Source of the DNA: Phoenix dactylifera
Taxonomy: Eukaryota; Streptophyta; Magnoliopsida; Arecales; Arecaceae
Assembly: GCF_009389715.1 (NCBI RefSeq)
Contig: NC_052399.1
Location: 31,071,146 to 31,135,145 of the forward strand
Length of the DNA stretch: 64,000 bases
Direction of reading: 5' to 3'
In this document: positions 22,480 through 34,275 of the stretch, in pieces
Position numbering within the stretch: the stretch's first letter is position 1
Layout: the number at the start of each line of letters is the position of its first letter
Translations under genes and position numbers: made by a program
The notes under the pieces: model-generated
Seen by the model: only the letters and a program-made list of their open reading frames with translations
The model's database searches: none
What the model was told of the DNA's origin: nothing

Positions 22480-22860
22480 CAGATTTGTGGCCATATTCCT
22501 TCAGGATGTCCTATCCCAAAATCACAAGATGTAAGGTGGTTTAGCCCAAAAGGAAACCATTTCAAGAATAGGTTCATAGCCATATGCCTTCAGAGTCGTT
22601 TGGTCCAAAAGGAAAATTTCAAGAACTGGTCCTTTGCTTGTATGCCTTTGGGGTGGCTTAGCCCAAAAGGAGAATTCCAAGAATGCGTCCACAGCCACAT
22701 GCCTTTCAGGGAGCCTAGCCCAAAAGGTTTCAAAAAGGGGCTTAGATCCATATGCCGTCGAGGTGGCCTAATCCGAAAGACTTAAATTTCAAGAATAAGC
22801 CTAAGCTGTGTTCCTTCATGGTACCCTAGTTCAAAAGGTTCAATTTTCCAGATTGGATCC
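22480..22860. repeat. degenerate tandem repeat, unit about 60-70 bp
   Basis: At least six units share the order: 'catatgcctt', 'ggtggcttagcccaaaagg', then 'atttcaagaat'. Spacing is about 60-70 bp and the units are strongly diverged. Confidence 0.65.
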
Positions 22861-22884
22861 ATTTCCATACATTCAGAAGTGGTC

Positions 22885-23100
22885 CTCAAAAAACAGCATA
22901 GACCTCCAAGTCTTCAATCCAGAAGATAGATCTCTAAGTCCCTAAACTGGAAAAGTTTAAGATAGACATCTAACTCTCTAAATTGGACAAGTTCAAGATA
23001 GACCTCCAAGCCTTTAAACTGGGCAAAAACAATATAGGCCTCTAAGTCTCTAAATTGGATATGTTTAAGATAAATCTCTAGGTCTCTAAATTTGGGATAT
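22885..23100. repeat. degenerate tandem repeat, unit about 45 bp
   Basis: Five units of the form gatagacctccaagtcttta-aattgg-..-agtttaa are distinguishable (about 22887, 22927, 22971, 23001, 23032 and a last partial at 23070). The array directly follows the previous one, with different unit content. Confidence 0.65.
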
Positions 23101-23477
23101 GTCCCTCATTAAGCCATCCATATAAATTAGATTGGACTGCAATAAAATTACATTTTCAATTTAATTTTTCTTAGCAATTTCTTTAAGTATCCGAATTGGA
23201 GATGCCTAATAATAAAGGGTAATTATCAGGGCTCTGGAGCTTGCTGGAAGCCATGGATGATGAAATCAACTTTATAAAATTAACTGCCAATTCCTCACCT
23301 CTCTAAAGATGACCGCAAACCCATCACCAGGGCATATTTGTAATCCCATAAATTCTAGCACGCCTGATAAGACTTGGCTTCTCCTCCCTTTTCTGATCGC
23401 AAGAACAATGCAAAAAGTAAAGGAAAACCTTTACTGATTGAGTTTTTTATTCAACGAGAGAATTTCAGTCATAGTGT

Positions 23478-24206
23478 ATGCTAGGAGGATGTCCATTGCT
23501 ACTAACACCAGCACCCCAACCTACAGCATCTTCTTGTGGTCTGTGTTTCAAGTTTGCAGGTCACGAAGTATCATTGAGGCAGGTAATGTTCAAGCTGCAA
23601 TTAGGGTTGAAACTTGAAACCATCCATGATGTAGCTCACTTCACTCCTGTTGTTGCAACTACCAATTGCGTAAGCAAAAGTAAGGAGGTTGTCCCTACTC
23701 AAATTCCTATTGGGGGCAATATTATCATGGAAGCTGTTGTTTATGCTCCAACTATTCCACATCTGCCATCAAGGGCTAAGAGGCCAAATATGATTATGCC
23801 TGTGCCTTCCCACCAACACTCCACTACTCAAAGGTTGTCTACTTTTGATAGGATATCCCCACTGACTTCAACATCCCTGAGGACAGTTTGTTGCAACATC
23901 ATTGGCAGAATAAATACTAGCCCATTCACTTTTACTACAAAAGACATAAACAGTGGAGTTTCCAAAAGGTTCTCCTATGCTACAATTACTCAGAACATTG
24001 AAAGGAAGTTCATGAAAGAAGACATAAGGATATTCATCATTGCATTTATGCAAAGGACAACTCTTCTGGGGGTTCAACGTCTTCCAGGAAACAAGTTCAT
24101 CAGAACTGTGATGATTGTCAAACCAAATATTTCGATGGCCATTTCATATGATCCATTGAAATATGTAAAAAAGAATGCTACCATTGCGAAGTATTGTGAG
24201 TTGTGA
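23478..24206 (+). CDS. unidentified 242-codon open frame
   Basis: An ATG-started frame without stops, encoding a basic protein (MLGGCPLLLTPAPQPTASSC ... KNATIAKYCEL). I see no domain, signal peptide, membrane segment or splice-site support. In AT-rich plant DNA a 242-codon frame is longer than usual by chance. A different frame after 24050 has Cys/His-rich text (KECYHCEVL), which could be a degenerate zinc knuckle of an old retroelement. It is most likely a transposon relic. Confidence 0.25.
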   Translation: MLGGCPLLLTPAPQPTASSCGLCFKFAGHEVSLRQVMFKLQLGLKLETIHDVAHFTPVVATTNCVSKSKEVVPTQIPIGGNIIMEAVVYAPTIPHLPSRAKRPNMIMPVPSHQHSTTQRLSTFDRISPLTSTSLRTVCCNIIGRINTSPFTFTTKDINSGVSKRFSYATITQNIERKFMKEDIRIFIIAFMQRTTLLGVQRLPGNKFIRTVMIVKPNISMAISYDPLKYVKKNATIAKYCEL

Positions 24207-25236
24207 CCCATGAGGCTCTACTCATTTTTCTTAATTCACTCGCTGCTACCACTATAGATTCACAGGAAGTGTAATAAAAGTTTACTCTTAAAGACAAGCT
24301 CTAGCTCCCCTCACATTCCATTTCCAACAAAGGAGTTTACTGGGGAAAAAATTTAAAACCCTAAGGCACTCAATTCCAAAGCACCTAGCTTGTTATCAAG
24401 CAAAGTAGTCTTGTGGACTAACACTATGGTCCAGTCAAGGTGGACTTCACTAGAAAGACTTTCATGGCCTTGAAGTTGTTAAGAAAAAAGCAAATGGAGG
24501 CAATAGAGTTGTAGAAGCCCAAGTCGCCATTGACAGCTTGGCAGCCTCTTCATATTAGTCATCATTTCTTCAATAGCAAATAAATTCAAATTGCAGTAGA
24601 GCTTTTGCCGCCTCATTTCTTAAATTTTCTTTACCACCACCAATAAAGAAGAGTCAAGAACACTATGAATTCAAAGTCTTTTTTCTTTGGTGAAGCTACC
24701 ATTAACCGAGGGAATGGAAGATGTTTTACCTAGCCAAGAGGAGGATTCTAGGGGGAGATTGCCAGGTGCAATAGTAAAAAGCTTGGGATGACAAGCACAA
24801 CGCGTTGGATCAAGTCCTGGGGCAGCATCTTTGTGCAAAAAAATGCCAAATGTTAGGTCTATCCCCAGTCCGCTCCTCCCACGATCCAAGATTGCTGGGA
24901 ACATAAGTGGGTAATGGTCAAGAGGTGGACTTTCATCTCGCCCGAAATCTCAAAAGCAAAGCATGTACCAATTCTTTATTTGCTTGCCAATATATCATTG
25001 GGTCAATCACCCTTCTCAAATCTTAAGCAAAGTCCTAGATGGCTCTTTTAAGAGTTTTAAATGGGATTCAAAATTTGACCTTTTCAAGGGTTACATTGCA
25101 TATTAGACACTCCCACCCACTCCTTGATGGCAAATTTTGGGATTGTACTAGTCTTCATAAGATCAACATAGCCTTATTGTTTCAAATATTAATATCCTTA
25201 ACCAGTTTCAAAATCTACCACATGGTTCGGATCCGG
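24207..25236. other. unassigned spacer next to the right arm
   Basis: Only short open frames with stops. No recognisable domain or repeat. The right arm begins abruptly at 25237 inside a VIRILIZER exon. Confidence 0.4.
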
Positions 25237-25253
25237 ACAGCTATCTCTTCTGT

Positions 25254-26665
25254 GCTGTCTCAAACTGCTGAACCAGTGCAAAGCCACTCTTCGCCTTTCA
25301 TGAACATTGTCCGGGATGTAGAACCACCACTTCCTTCAGGATATCCACTACAAGCATTTGATGTCAATGGCCCTAATACAGTTAGAGCTCTCAATGTAAG
25401 AGAGAAAAGCCCTTCTTTTAGAGTTTTTCTATTTTGTTGCATTGAGCCATGTCATCTGCATTTTTTTTTCAGAAGTGGTTAATTAACTTCTTTCTTCAAA
25501 TTGCAGCTTCAGTCAGAGAATAATTTATCCACCAGCAACTGTTCTTCTTCAAATGCCCAGCCTGTTCTGGAGCCAAAGCTCTCATGGAATTCGGTTTCAG
25601 GCAGTAGGTTACATATGGAGACCTTTACTTCCAGTACCTCTGCACATCCAACACCTCCGCTTCCCCCTCTGCCACCACCATTTTCCACTCCAATTACCCA
25701 TTGCCCTACAACTATTTCTGGATCACAGGCTTCACTGTATAATCAGGGAAGTGTTGCAGCCCATCTCACTCCACCTTTGACTCCTATAAATGACACAAGT
25801 TTAGGAATTTTTTCTACACCAGGAACAAGCATAGCTTCTTATTCACTACCGGCATTTACACGAACTTTGCTGATGAGTAGGCCGGCTTCTGTACCTGGAA
25901 CATTGTTTAGCCCACCTACCCTGCAACACGGACAGAACTCATCGATTCTTTCACAGCCTGTCAAAAACTGCCGAACCAGTGCAAAGCCACTCTTCGCCTT
26001 TCATGAACATTGTCCGGGATGTACAACCACCACTTCCTTCAGGATATCCACTACAAGCATTTGATGTCAATGGCCCTAATACAGTTAGAGCTCTCAATGT
26101 AAGAGAGAAAAGCCCTTCTTTTAGAGTTTTTCTATTTTGTTGCATTGAGCCATGTCATCTGCATTTTTTTTTCAGAAGTGGTTAATTAACTTCTTTCTTC
26201 AAATTGCAGCTTCAGTCAGAGAATAATTTATCCACCAGCAACTGTTCTTCTTCAAATGCCCAGCCTGTTCTGGAGCCAAAGCTCTCATGGAATTCGGTTT
26301 CAGGCAGTAGGTTACATATGGAGACCTTTACTTCCAGTACCTCTGCACATCCAACACCTCCGCTTCCCCCTCTGCCACCACCTTTTTCCACTCCAATTAC
26401 CCATTGCCCTACAACTATTTCTAGATCACAGGCTTCACTGTATAATCAAGGATGTGTTGCAGCCCATCTTACTCCATCTTCAACTCCTATAAATGACACG
26501 AGTTTAGGAATTTTTTCTACCTCAGGAACAAGCATAGCTTCTTATTCACTACCGACATTTACACCAACTTTGCTGATGAGTAGGCCAGCTTCTGTACCTG
26601 GAACATTGTTTAGCCCACCTACCCTGCAACACGGACAGAACTCATCAATTCTTTCTCAGCCTGTC
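25254..26665. repeat. 703-bp direct tandem duplication (right arm)
   Basis: The word cctgtc at 25957 and 26660, and the exon starts at 25507 and 26210, are both 703 bp apart. This is the same spacing and breakpoint as in the left arm, so the duplication came before the inversion. Confidence 0.9.
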
Positions 26666-26708
26666 CCTTGTTCTCAGACTAGTGTTCAATCAATGCAATA
26701 CACCCCCA

Positions 26709-26726
26709 CCCCCCCCCCCCCCCCCC
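26709..26726. repeat. poly-C run of 18
   Basis: An uninterrupted C run inside the Pro-rich exon of the right copy, absent from the left copy. It is either slippage or a sequencing/consensus artefact. Confidence 0.8.
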
Positions 26727-26835
26727 GCACACCACCACCACCTCCTTTGCAGCTACCACGTCCTCCTCAGCCTCAGCACAATGGACCTCCTATACAGGTC
26801 TCACAACCACATTCTGAACAAGTTATGCCAATTCC

Positions 26836-27174
26836 AAGGTCTCAAGTTCGAATCGCTGCGGTGACGATTAAATTGTGGACCGGAGCTCACTACTTTGGCC
26901 ACTGCTTGGACTTGTGGTGTAGGACCGCTCTTGAACCGCTAGTAGCCGGGGTGGTGCCGGGTGTGACGTACTCACACGTGGGACTCGAGCCAGAGCTCAG
27001 AGGAGTAGCTGAGCCGGGCCCACGGGTGGGGAGGGTATGAGTAAAACCGGTCGGGGTGCCCAACACACGGCCATTTCTGCCCGCATCGAACATTCTCCTG
27101 GCGGGGCGGGGGCCCAGTGGGGGCTGCTACGCGGGGGTGGGCTTGTCCCTTCCTCCCCCCTACCCCTTTTCTTA

Positions 27175-27205
<31 letters not shown>
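26836..27205 (+). mobile_element. 5'-truncated tRNA-type SINE-like insert with poly(A)
   Basis: This 370-bp block is absent from the left arm at the equivalent position. It opens with a Pol III B-box-like sequence (ggtctcaagttcgaatcg, consensus GGTTCGANTCC), is GC-rich in its body and ends in about 25 A residues. No A box precedes the B box, so the 5' end is truncated. A clear target duplication is not visible, and a few target bases seem to have been lost. Confidence 0.6.
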
Positions 27206-27208
<3 letters not shown>

Positions 27209-27351
27209 CTATCCAAGTACAGGTTAATCCCTTGCAGATTCCACAGCAGCTCCATATTCCCCAGTTACAATTTTATTATGAAACCCAACAGCAGGAGTCC
27301 CTTTTGCAACCTCTGCAGCCGATGCTTGAGCAAGCTCAACTGCAAAATTGT

Positions 27352-27690
27352 AGATGATGGATTCTTTTATCATTTTTTTTTAGATTTTTGAATTGATTGG
27401 ATGTATGGAGAACTGAATGAAGGGAAGGAAGTTAGATTCCCTTATCGTTTTCATCTTCTGATCATTCTCTACTTTCATTTTTTATTTAATATTAGTAGAT
27501 ATGTAGGATTTGCAACTTTACAATAGATTTATTTGTGCTAGAATAGATTTATTTTGCATTAAAATAGAATTATTTGGAAGCCGAATAATATACATATATA
27601 TTATTTCCTTTAAGAATTTTTTTAAATTGTTATTTAGATTTATTTGTTTATTTAGAATATATATTGTTAACAACATGTTGGTATAATTAG
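27352..27690. other. AT-rich segment unique to the right arm
   Basis: Replaces the left-arm segment carrying two VIRILIZER exons. It is rich in 'agatttattt' words and has no gene. It begins inside a codon of the Gln-rich exon, so it marks a rearrangement breakpoint. Confidence 0.6.
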
Positions 27691-27859
27691 AAGCTAGGAA
27701 GGCCGTACTGCCCCAAACTCTTTAACATTTATAAGGTGAAGATTTTGCGGATTTCAACTTACATCCAAGCCAAAAACAGGTAAAGGGTCTTCTCCCCTTC
27801 CCTGTTCTTTTTGTTTTTTTCATGCCGAAAATTGGCAAAAAATTAGAGAGAGAGAGTTG

Positions 27860-28527
27860 AGGTGCAGTTATGTTGGAGAGAGTTGAGGAGCTTGTTCACT
27901 CATTCGGAGATCAGTGAGCTCTTGGATAGCCGGCTGGCTAGATGGTTCCATGATACAAGGGATGGTGATAGTTCGAGCGACGATGTATCTGGTGGCCAGA
28001 GAGATAGCAGTGGACGTGGCTAGACAATATATAACTCAGCTTAGGGTCTTCGATTCACCAATAAGACTCAATTCTGTCATGCCACATAGGATAGGGATCA
28101 TGGTGCACGACCTGGTAGAGCCTGCGAGGATATTATTACATATAAGAAATGGCCTCCTTATGGTAGAGCTCGTGGTATCCTAGACGTATTTGGATTCAAG
28201 TCGTACACTGAATCCTATTTTACATGGTTAGGCTATGACCCATATCAATATGGTTCGTCTGAGGTGGCGTATTTGATGCGTACTATCCCTGCTACAGGAA
28301 GAAATTTTGGCTAGGCTAACCCTGTTACTAAGCGTATATCTCAGAGGTGTATTTGCTAAAAGAAATTATATTGGGATGGACTAATAGGTGGCTTTGAAGA
28401 TGATCAAAGACGGGGAGAGAGTCATGATCTGTTAAATGACAAATGGCCTGAGGGAGCTTGTGTCATAATAGTAGACAAATTTGCCTACCGTGATGGTTTC
28501 GATCATTTCTTCCTAAGAGATTTATAG
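27860..28527 (+). other. coding-like relic inside the last VIRILIZER intron (right copy)
   Basis: Mirror of 8430-9110. Here the second half is in better shape: ARGILDVFGFKSYTESYFTW followed by DPYQYGSSEVAYLMRTIP to 28314. A separate open piece, GGFEDDQRRGESHDLLNDKW and VIIVDKFAYRDGFDHFF, runs at about 28388-28527. The first half has three stops, one shared with the left arm. The protein is unidentified. Confidence 0.35.
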
Positions 28528-28702
28528 CGACTATAATGTGTCATTTTGAAAGTTGAGCATGCATCTGCCTATTCATATGCTTGCATGAAATGATATGTTC
28601 TTTATGTCAACGTCCATTCAAGGATTAATTTTGATGTTCCCCTGCCACTCATGGTTCCCATCATTTTCTGTTGCTGTTCAGGAGCGTTTGGGCCAGCAAT
28701 AG

Positions 28703-30599
28703 TTGCCGGAGGAAGAGGTGTAGGAATTATCAAATCTTCGTACTTGGATGTAAGAAATTTTGATGTTGACAACTTTTCGTGGCCACCATCACAGGCCAAT
28801 TTTGCTGGCTCCGTTGGTAGGGGCCAATCCGCTACATAGAGAAGGCATCACGGCATATTGAAGCCTTCTAAAGCAGTTGCTTCTTATTCCACCTTGTGTT
28901 TCATTTGTGCATTTGTGTCTGTATAATATCCGAATAATGTATTAATCAAAATGTTTTTTTCCTACTCTTAATCAAGTTTTAAGATACATTTTGTGTTTGT
29001 ATCATGGTCATGTGGTTTTCTTGCAGAGTTTGAGAATTCATTTCAAAACAATTGTCAGCTAAGTTGGCCCTGTTTTGTATATGGAGTTGGGATTTTCGGT
29101 ACAAGTAGGAATTTTCTGTCTTTTACGAAGAATGGTGATTTCTTTCTTAATCGGTCAAGTCTACCTTTGCAATCCTGTTAGTTCTGTATTTGCTTGTAAC
29201 ATGGTTGTGCGAAGCAGTTGGGGCACTATTTATATAATGATAACAATACGTACTTGATTTAAAATAATAATAATTTGTACATAATAGTAAGAAATTAAAG
29301 CTTCATTTATATTACAATAAGCATGACATGGAAAGGCTAAATTTGGCTTAATCTTATTGTATAATACTTTCAATGGATATATAATTGTTGAACAATAAGA
29401 TGTTGCAAAAATTGTTATTTATTACTGGCCAACTTAGATGCTGTTGGAGAATATATTCAACGAACAATATCAGGAACCTATAATCTATAAGTCAGAACCT
29501 GGAAAAGAGGAATCCTGATTTATAAGACAAGGATCTTCAAACTGAAGTCCACAAAATTATGCTTAAAGAGAAAATTTGAAGCTCTGAACATAGATGCTAT
29601 CTAGTTGACACTTGAAGCTCCGACGGATTGGGTTCTCCTTAAACCTTGATCCAGTATAGACTCAAATCCAAAAGTACCTTCGTATTATGAGAGTCCAAAC
29701 TAAACTCTACACTTGGCCATCTTATTTATCTGCCACTTTTCCTCCTTACTAGCCTAGATGGCTGCTTGAATTTTGGCCTTCACCTTGTCATCTAATTAGA
29801 GACCGCATAATTTGTTGGATCTCTAGAATAATAAGATGGTGACTTTGCTATTCTCCTATCCAGCTTGGCGTGTTTCTCCCATGATCTCCTTTTCCGGTTG
29901 AAGTCTCCAAAAGTTTGTTGAAAAAGCTGATGGAACTCTCGAGGACATTTCTTACAGGCTATAATATTGAAATACTTGCTTGTCGGTTGCTTTTTCATCA
30001 ATTAGGTGACCCATCTCCTCAACTTGGAGGAACATCACTTGCTCCTCCAATGGTGATGATAACTATTTGGTCATGCCGCCACTCGTTATCATTAGCTCAG
30101 TATTCTTGCTTTTTGGCTCCATTGTTGATTATCTAATCCTGAAATTTTTAAAACCATTCATCATCAAATATAGAACAAGGTTGCACTGATTATCACTTTG
30201 CATCTGCAAATTGACCATAATTTTTAATTTAAAATTACTCAAAGAATTTAGAAAATGTTTGAAGATGTCTAAAAAGGTGCTACTTGTCTTAAAAATTACT
30301 TTCGAACTATATTTATATAATTCTAAATTTTCACAAATTTTCATTGCATAAATGCTTTTTATATTAAATTTATTGAAGAATATGTATAAATTGCATAACC
30401 ATCGGAAAAATATGTATATGCTTCAAAAAAATATTTACAAAACATCTGTACATGATACTGAAATTTCATGAGTTCTTGAATTAATAATTTTTTTTGAAAT
30501 TTTTATAAAAAAATAATTCAAATTAAGTTCTTGAATTTTAATTTTCGCTAATGTAGCCTCTCGAAAGCCTCTCTAAAAATAATTAAGCCATAATAGGCC
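28703..30599. other. right-arm 3' flank, non-coding
   Basis: Mirrors about 6060-8243 of the left arm. Includes the likely VIRILIZER 3' UTR and AT-rich sequence. No intact gene was found. Confidence 0.5.
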
Positions 30600-30604
30600 C
30601 TTAC

Positions 30605-32706
30605 TGTTAGATGTATGCCCTAGAAGCCAATCTGGCGGACACATTATTAATTCTAGGACATAAATTTGTACTTGACTTTATTATTATCGAATAATAAATG
30701 GGCATCTTTTCATTCATATTGTTTATGTGTCTATGAATCTTCCAAGAAATTAATAAGATGATGGTACATATTCTCAAGAGTTGAGAATTTGAGCCATGTA
30801 TTATTGGTGATTAATTTCTAAATGCTCATGATCAATGGATCATCACGAGGACGGTGATCGATCCGATCAGTGCACAAATCGTTTTCCTTATGGATGGACG
30901 AGACTCGAGTCCACAGTGTAGGGACACTGAAGTGATAGTGCAGGTGCTTGTTAGAGAACAAGGGTACTGAGCGTGACCAAGACAAGAAGTCACTTGGATG
31001 TCTATCCACTCGTCAGTGACTTGCTTGATGTTGCAGTAGTATGACTGGTCCTTTGACCTGCGGTGCTTCGGCTACTCACAGTGAGGTTATTGTAGTTTGA
31101 CTACACGTATACATGGTCTCTAGCCATATGGGTCCTTGTAGTGTAGATTGGCTGCAGTAAGTTCACTGTAGGAGTAGGGTATGCACTTACATGGAATCTA
31201 TCGACCTTGATAGAAGAGGAGTGATCCTATGTGATTTATTAGACTGAGTTCTAAGACCTTGGCCAGGGCAGTAATATAAAGTGGAGAAAGAGTTTTTCAC
31301 TATCGAACTCAAGTCAAATAAATCTAGACATGTGACAGACGACGGGGTTTGACCAGTTATCCATGACCTCCGGTCTGTAGGGATCCACGATAGAAGGACT
31401 GTATCATACGATAACTGCACCTAGAGGTTCATCATTCTATTCTGCTGGGTGGCCACTACATACTGCTAGGTGTCACTAGTGGATGGTGAGACTCACAGGG
31501 ATCATCTTGATGGTCGATAAACCCTGATGAGTTGAGTTGAAAATTGTTTCAACCCATTGAAAGGAGTTTTCAATGATATTGTGATAGAGATCGCAATATA
31601 TCTCACTACCAGTCAGAATAGAACCTATGGGGTCACACACATTAGAGGTATTGACCGATCCGATGGTTGAATGTGATTAGGAATCACAAATAATCAATTA
31701 GATTGATAAATGGATAACCCGCTAAGAGTTAGTGGTTGGAAGAAGGAACAATTGCAATCGAATTGTAATTTAATTTAATTAATTAAATTTAATTAATTGG
31801 ACTTGATCATGAGTCCTACTTGGAGTAGGATCCTTGGAGTCCTAATTGGATTAGGATTTCAAATTAAATTAGAATCCTATTTGGAATAGGATTTCTAAAG
31901 TCCTAATTGTCTTAGGGCTGAAATTTAATAAGTCCTAATTAGATTAGGATTATTTTAAGTCCTAATTAATTTTAAATCCCTCCCCTTGGGAAGTGCGTGG
32001 AAGAAAAAGGAGGGGCGTAAGCCCCTCCTTGCTGCCGAATTGGGGAGATAAGGGTGAGCTCCTAAAAATAAGGAGCTCATCCTTATCTCATGGAGAAATA
32101 AAAGGAGGAGGGGTTCAGCCCCTCCTCTAATCCTTCTTTTGGTGTTCACGGCAGCAAAAAGGACCCCCTTCCTCCTCCTTTCATCTGCAAGCAAGAGAAG
32201 AGGAAGAAGAATCCTTGGTGGCTCTCCTCCTTCTTCATTCTTGGTGCCAACAAAAGAAAAGGGAAAAGGCTGAAAGTGTTTTGTTCTTGTTCCCTTTGAT
32301 CCGTCTTTCTTCCTCCTCCTCCCTAAGCATTCAAGAGTTGATTGAAAGGGAGGACTTCAGCCATCAAAAGCCATCTCTGCAAGGGAGCTAGCACCCCGGG
32401 GAGATACGTAGGCTTCGATCGAATCATTACCTCGTGTGGATACCCGTAGAGGCCGGACGCGTGTGCGGCTTCCATCGAACCTTCTACAAATCCACGTAAA
32501 TCAGATTTGCGGAGACCATCTACCCGCACAAGGTGAAGATCTGATCTTCTTAATGATTTTAAAATATTTTAAAATAATTTAATTCTAATCTATCTACAAA
32601 CGAATGGTTTTAAAATACGTTCATGCGATGAACGGATCCTGCATAGTTTTTCCGCTGCAACATGAAAATTATTTCGAATTTTCATGGCATATGTGGGATC
32701 CTAACA
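30605..32706 (+). repeat. Element 1 5' LTR (2,102 bp)
   Basis: Starts TGTTAGATGTATGCCC and ends GGATCCTAACA. By eye about ten substitutions separate it from the 3' LTR up to the insertion point. It lacks about 226 bp present in the 3' LTR (39630-39855). Confidence 0.95.
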
Positions 32707-32707
32707 G

Positions 32708-32720
32708 TGGTATCAGAGCC
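32708..32720 (+). promoter_or_regulatory. Element 1 primer-binding site
   Basis: tggtatcagagcc, one base after the LTR, complementary to the 3' end of plant initiator tRNA-Met, the usual primer of Ty1/copia elements. Confidence 0.9.
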
Positions 32721-34275
32721 AGGTTATGTAGATTAAGATTAGAATTAAATTTTTCAAGGCATTTTAGATCTGAAATTTAAGGGATTATGCTTGCTGAAAA
32801 TTAAGTATGCAGAATTTTCAGCTTGCTGTTTTTTCTGCATACTAATTAATGGATGCTTAGATTAATGATTCTAATGCATTAATAATGTGATTACAAATGT
32901 TTAGAATCAAATCATGCATGATCAGCAAGTCATGAGATGATATAATCAGTTAAATTACAGATCTGAAAATAATTTTTTATGCATGTGATGCGTATGGTGA
33001 TGATCATGGATGGACCCTTTGAATGTGCTGAAATGTTTTGCGATGTTCTGTGATGTTCTGTGATGCATGTAATTTTAATTTTCAGATGCCTGCGTGCATC
33101 TTAAATTCATGTATTAGAGACCTGCGTGTCTCAATGAAAAGGGTTGTAATTTTATTTTTATTTTTATTTAATTTTTAAAGCAATCTAGGATGTAAACTGT
33201 GATGTGTGTTGCACGTCGATGGTTGATCGATATGTACATCAACAAGCTCAACATGCGCGGATCAAGATCAAGGGTTGATTGAAGATAGATCAAGGAGTTG
33301 ATCACAATTGGACCTAGAGGATCAAGATCGAGTCAAGAGTTGAAGATAATCAAACCAATTGACGTGCATGTGCTTGTAAAATGACCCCATCTTGGATCCA
33401 TGATCATCACCATTTAATTTTATTTTTGATAAATGCCTGGATGTTTAATGCTTATGTCTATGCGGGTAGACTTATATTTGCATGAGATGTGAATACGCGA
33501 TCGAGTGAGACCTAAATCGAAACCTCCCTAATCAGTCGAGGGTGAACCAACATGAGTTAGTCATATTAGATTAATTGATCTAATTGGTGTCTAGGCAAGC
33601 CTATAAGGTGGTTACTTAATTAGGACCTTACTCTCTGAGTAAGGAGAGCCTCCCACCTGCTTACCTGGCCAATTGTTCGATTACCTCTTATGAAGAACTC
33701 AAGTTGCAAACACTAAGACTTGATTATGCAATATTAAGTCCATAGGTCTTCCACCGTAGTAGAGTTGCTAAGGTCTTTTCGGCGTTGATTTGTCTCGGCT
33801 GGACACAGTGGGCAAGTTGCATCGGGGGACTAGACCTCTCTATTAGACATGAGATGTTGTGGGATAAAGGTGGGGTTGGGCACCAATAACTGTTAGGTGA
33901 GGACCCAATGACGACTTTATTTCCGCGGTTATACGGTGGGTCTGACTTAACTAAGTAATGGGACCAATAACTGTTAGGTGAGGTCTTCATCACTTAGAGA
34001 CCAAGTACCACTGCAATATACTTGAGAAGCATTGTACAAGAGTTGTACACTCATCCATTTATATGTCACCAATAACTGTTAGGTGAGGCGGCATGTAAAT
34101 CGGTGAGACCGCAGTACCCACTAGAAATCCTAGTCGCGTAGGGTTTTCGTTTCTCCATCAGGGGAGTATGAGGGATTCGAGAAAATAGTGGGAGCATATT
34201 TGTTTTAAAAGTCCCTAGAACAAATTAAGTTCAAGTATAAAGTCTAACTAGAATCTTTACTCTCTACAGATCACA
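32721..34275 (+). other. Element 1 untranslated leader with a repeated motif
   Basis: About 1.5 kb without a coding frame between PBS and gag. The sequence accaataactgttaggtgag occurs three times, at 33882, 33963 and 34068, so it may be part of a structured leader or packaging region. Confidence 0.7.

Larger units (their letters stand above)
25237..28702 (+). pseudogene. VIR: VIRILIZER-like gene, 3' end, broken (right copy)
   Basis: The copy starts mid-exon at AISSVLSQTAEPVQSHSSPF. It has the exon end at 25395, the fused exon 25507-26098, the Pro-rich exon from 26210, and after a gap the terminal exon 28682-28702 (E-R-L-G-Q-Q-stop after ttgctgttcag). The same 703-bp duplication and out-of-frame fusion are present.

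The Pro-rich exon is interrupted at 26835 by a SINE-like insert. The exon encoding MTLQQYFSSPEAIQ and the following 72-bp exon are missing. Where the left copy has a stop codon at 9853-9851, this copy keeps glutamine. It cannot encode a VIRILIZER protein. Confidence 0.8.
25237..30604. repeat. long inverted repeat, right arm, inner part
   Basis: Reverse complement of about 6030-11516. It is broken at 30604 by the nested retrotransposons and resumes at 59768. Differences from the left arm: a SINE-like insert (26836-27205), a poly-C run, and replacement of the left-arm segment at about 9290-9795 by unrelated AT-rich DNA (27352-27690). Confidence 0.9.

Noticed and set aside
22480..23100. CRISPR array
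   Set aside because: Units are strongly diverged, contiguous and in a plant genome. There are no identical repeats with unique spacers and no cas genes.
26836..26870. A tRNA gene at the B-box-like sequence
   Set aside because: There is no acceptor stem, A box or anticodon arm. The poly(A) tail and the empty left-arm site indicate a SINE-like insert.
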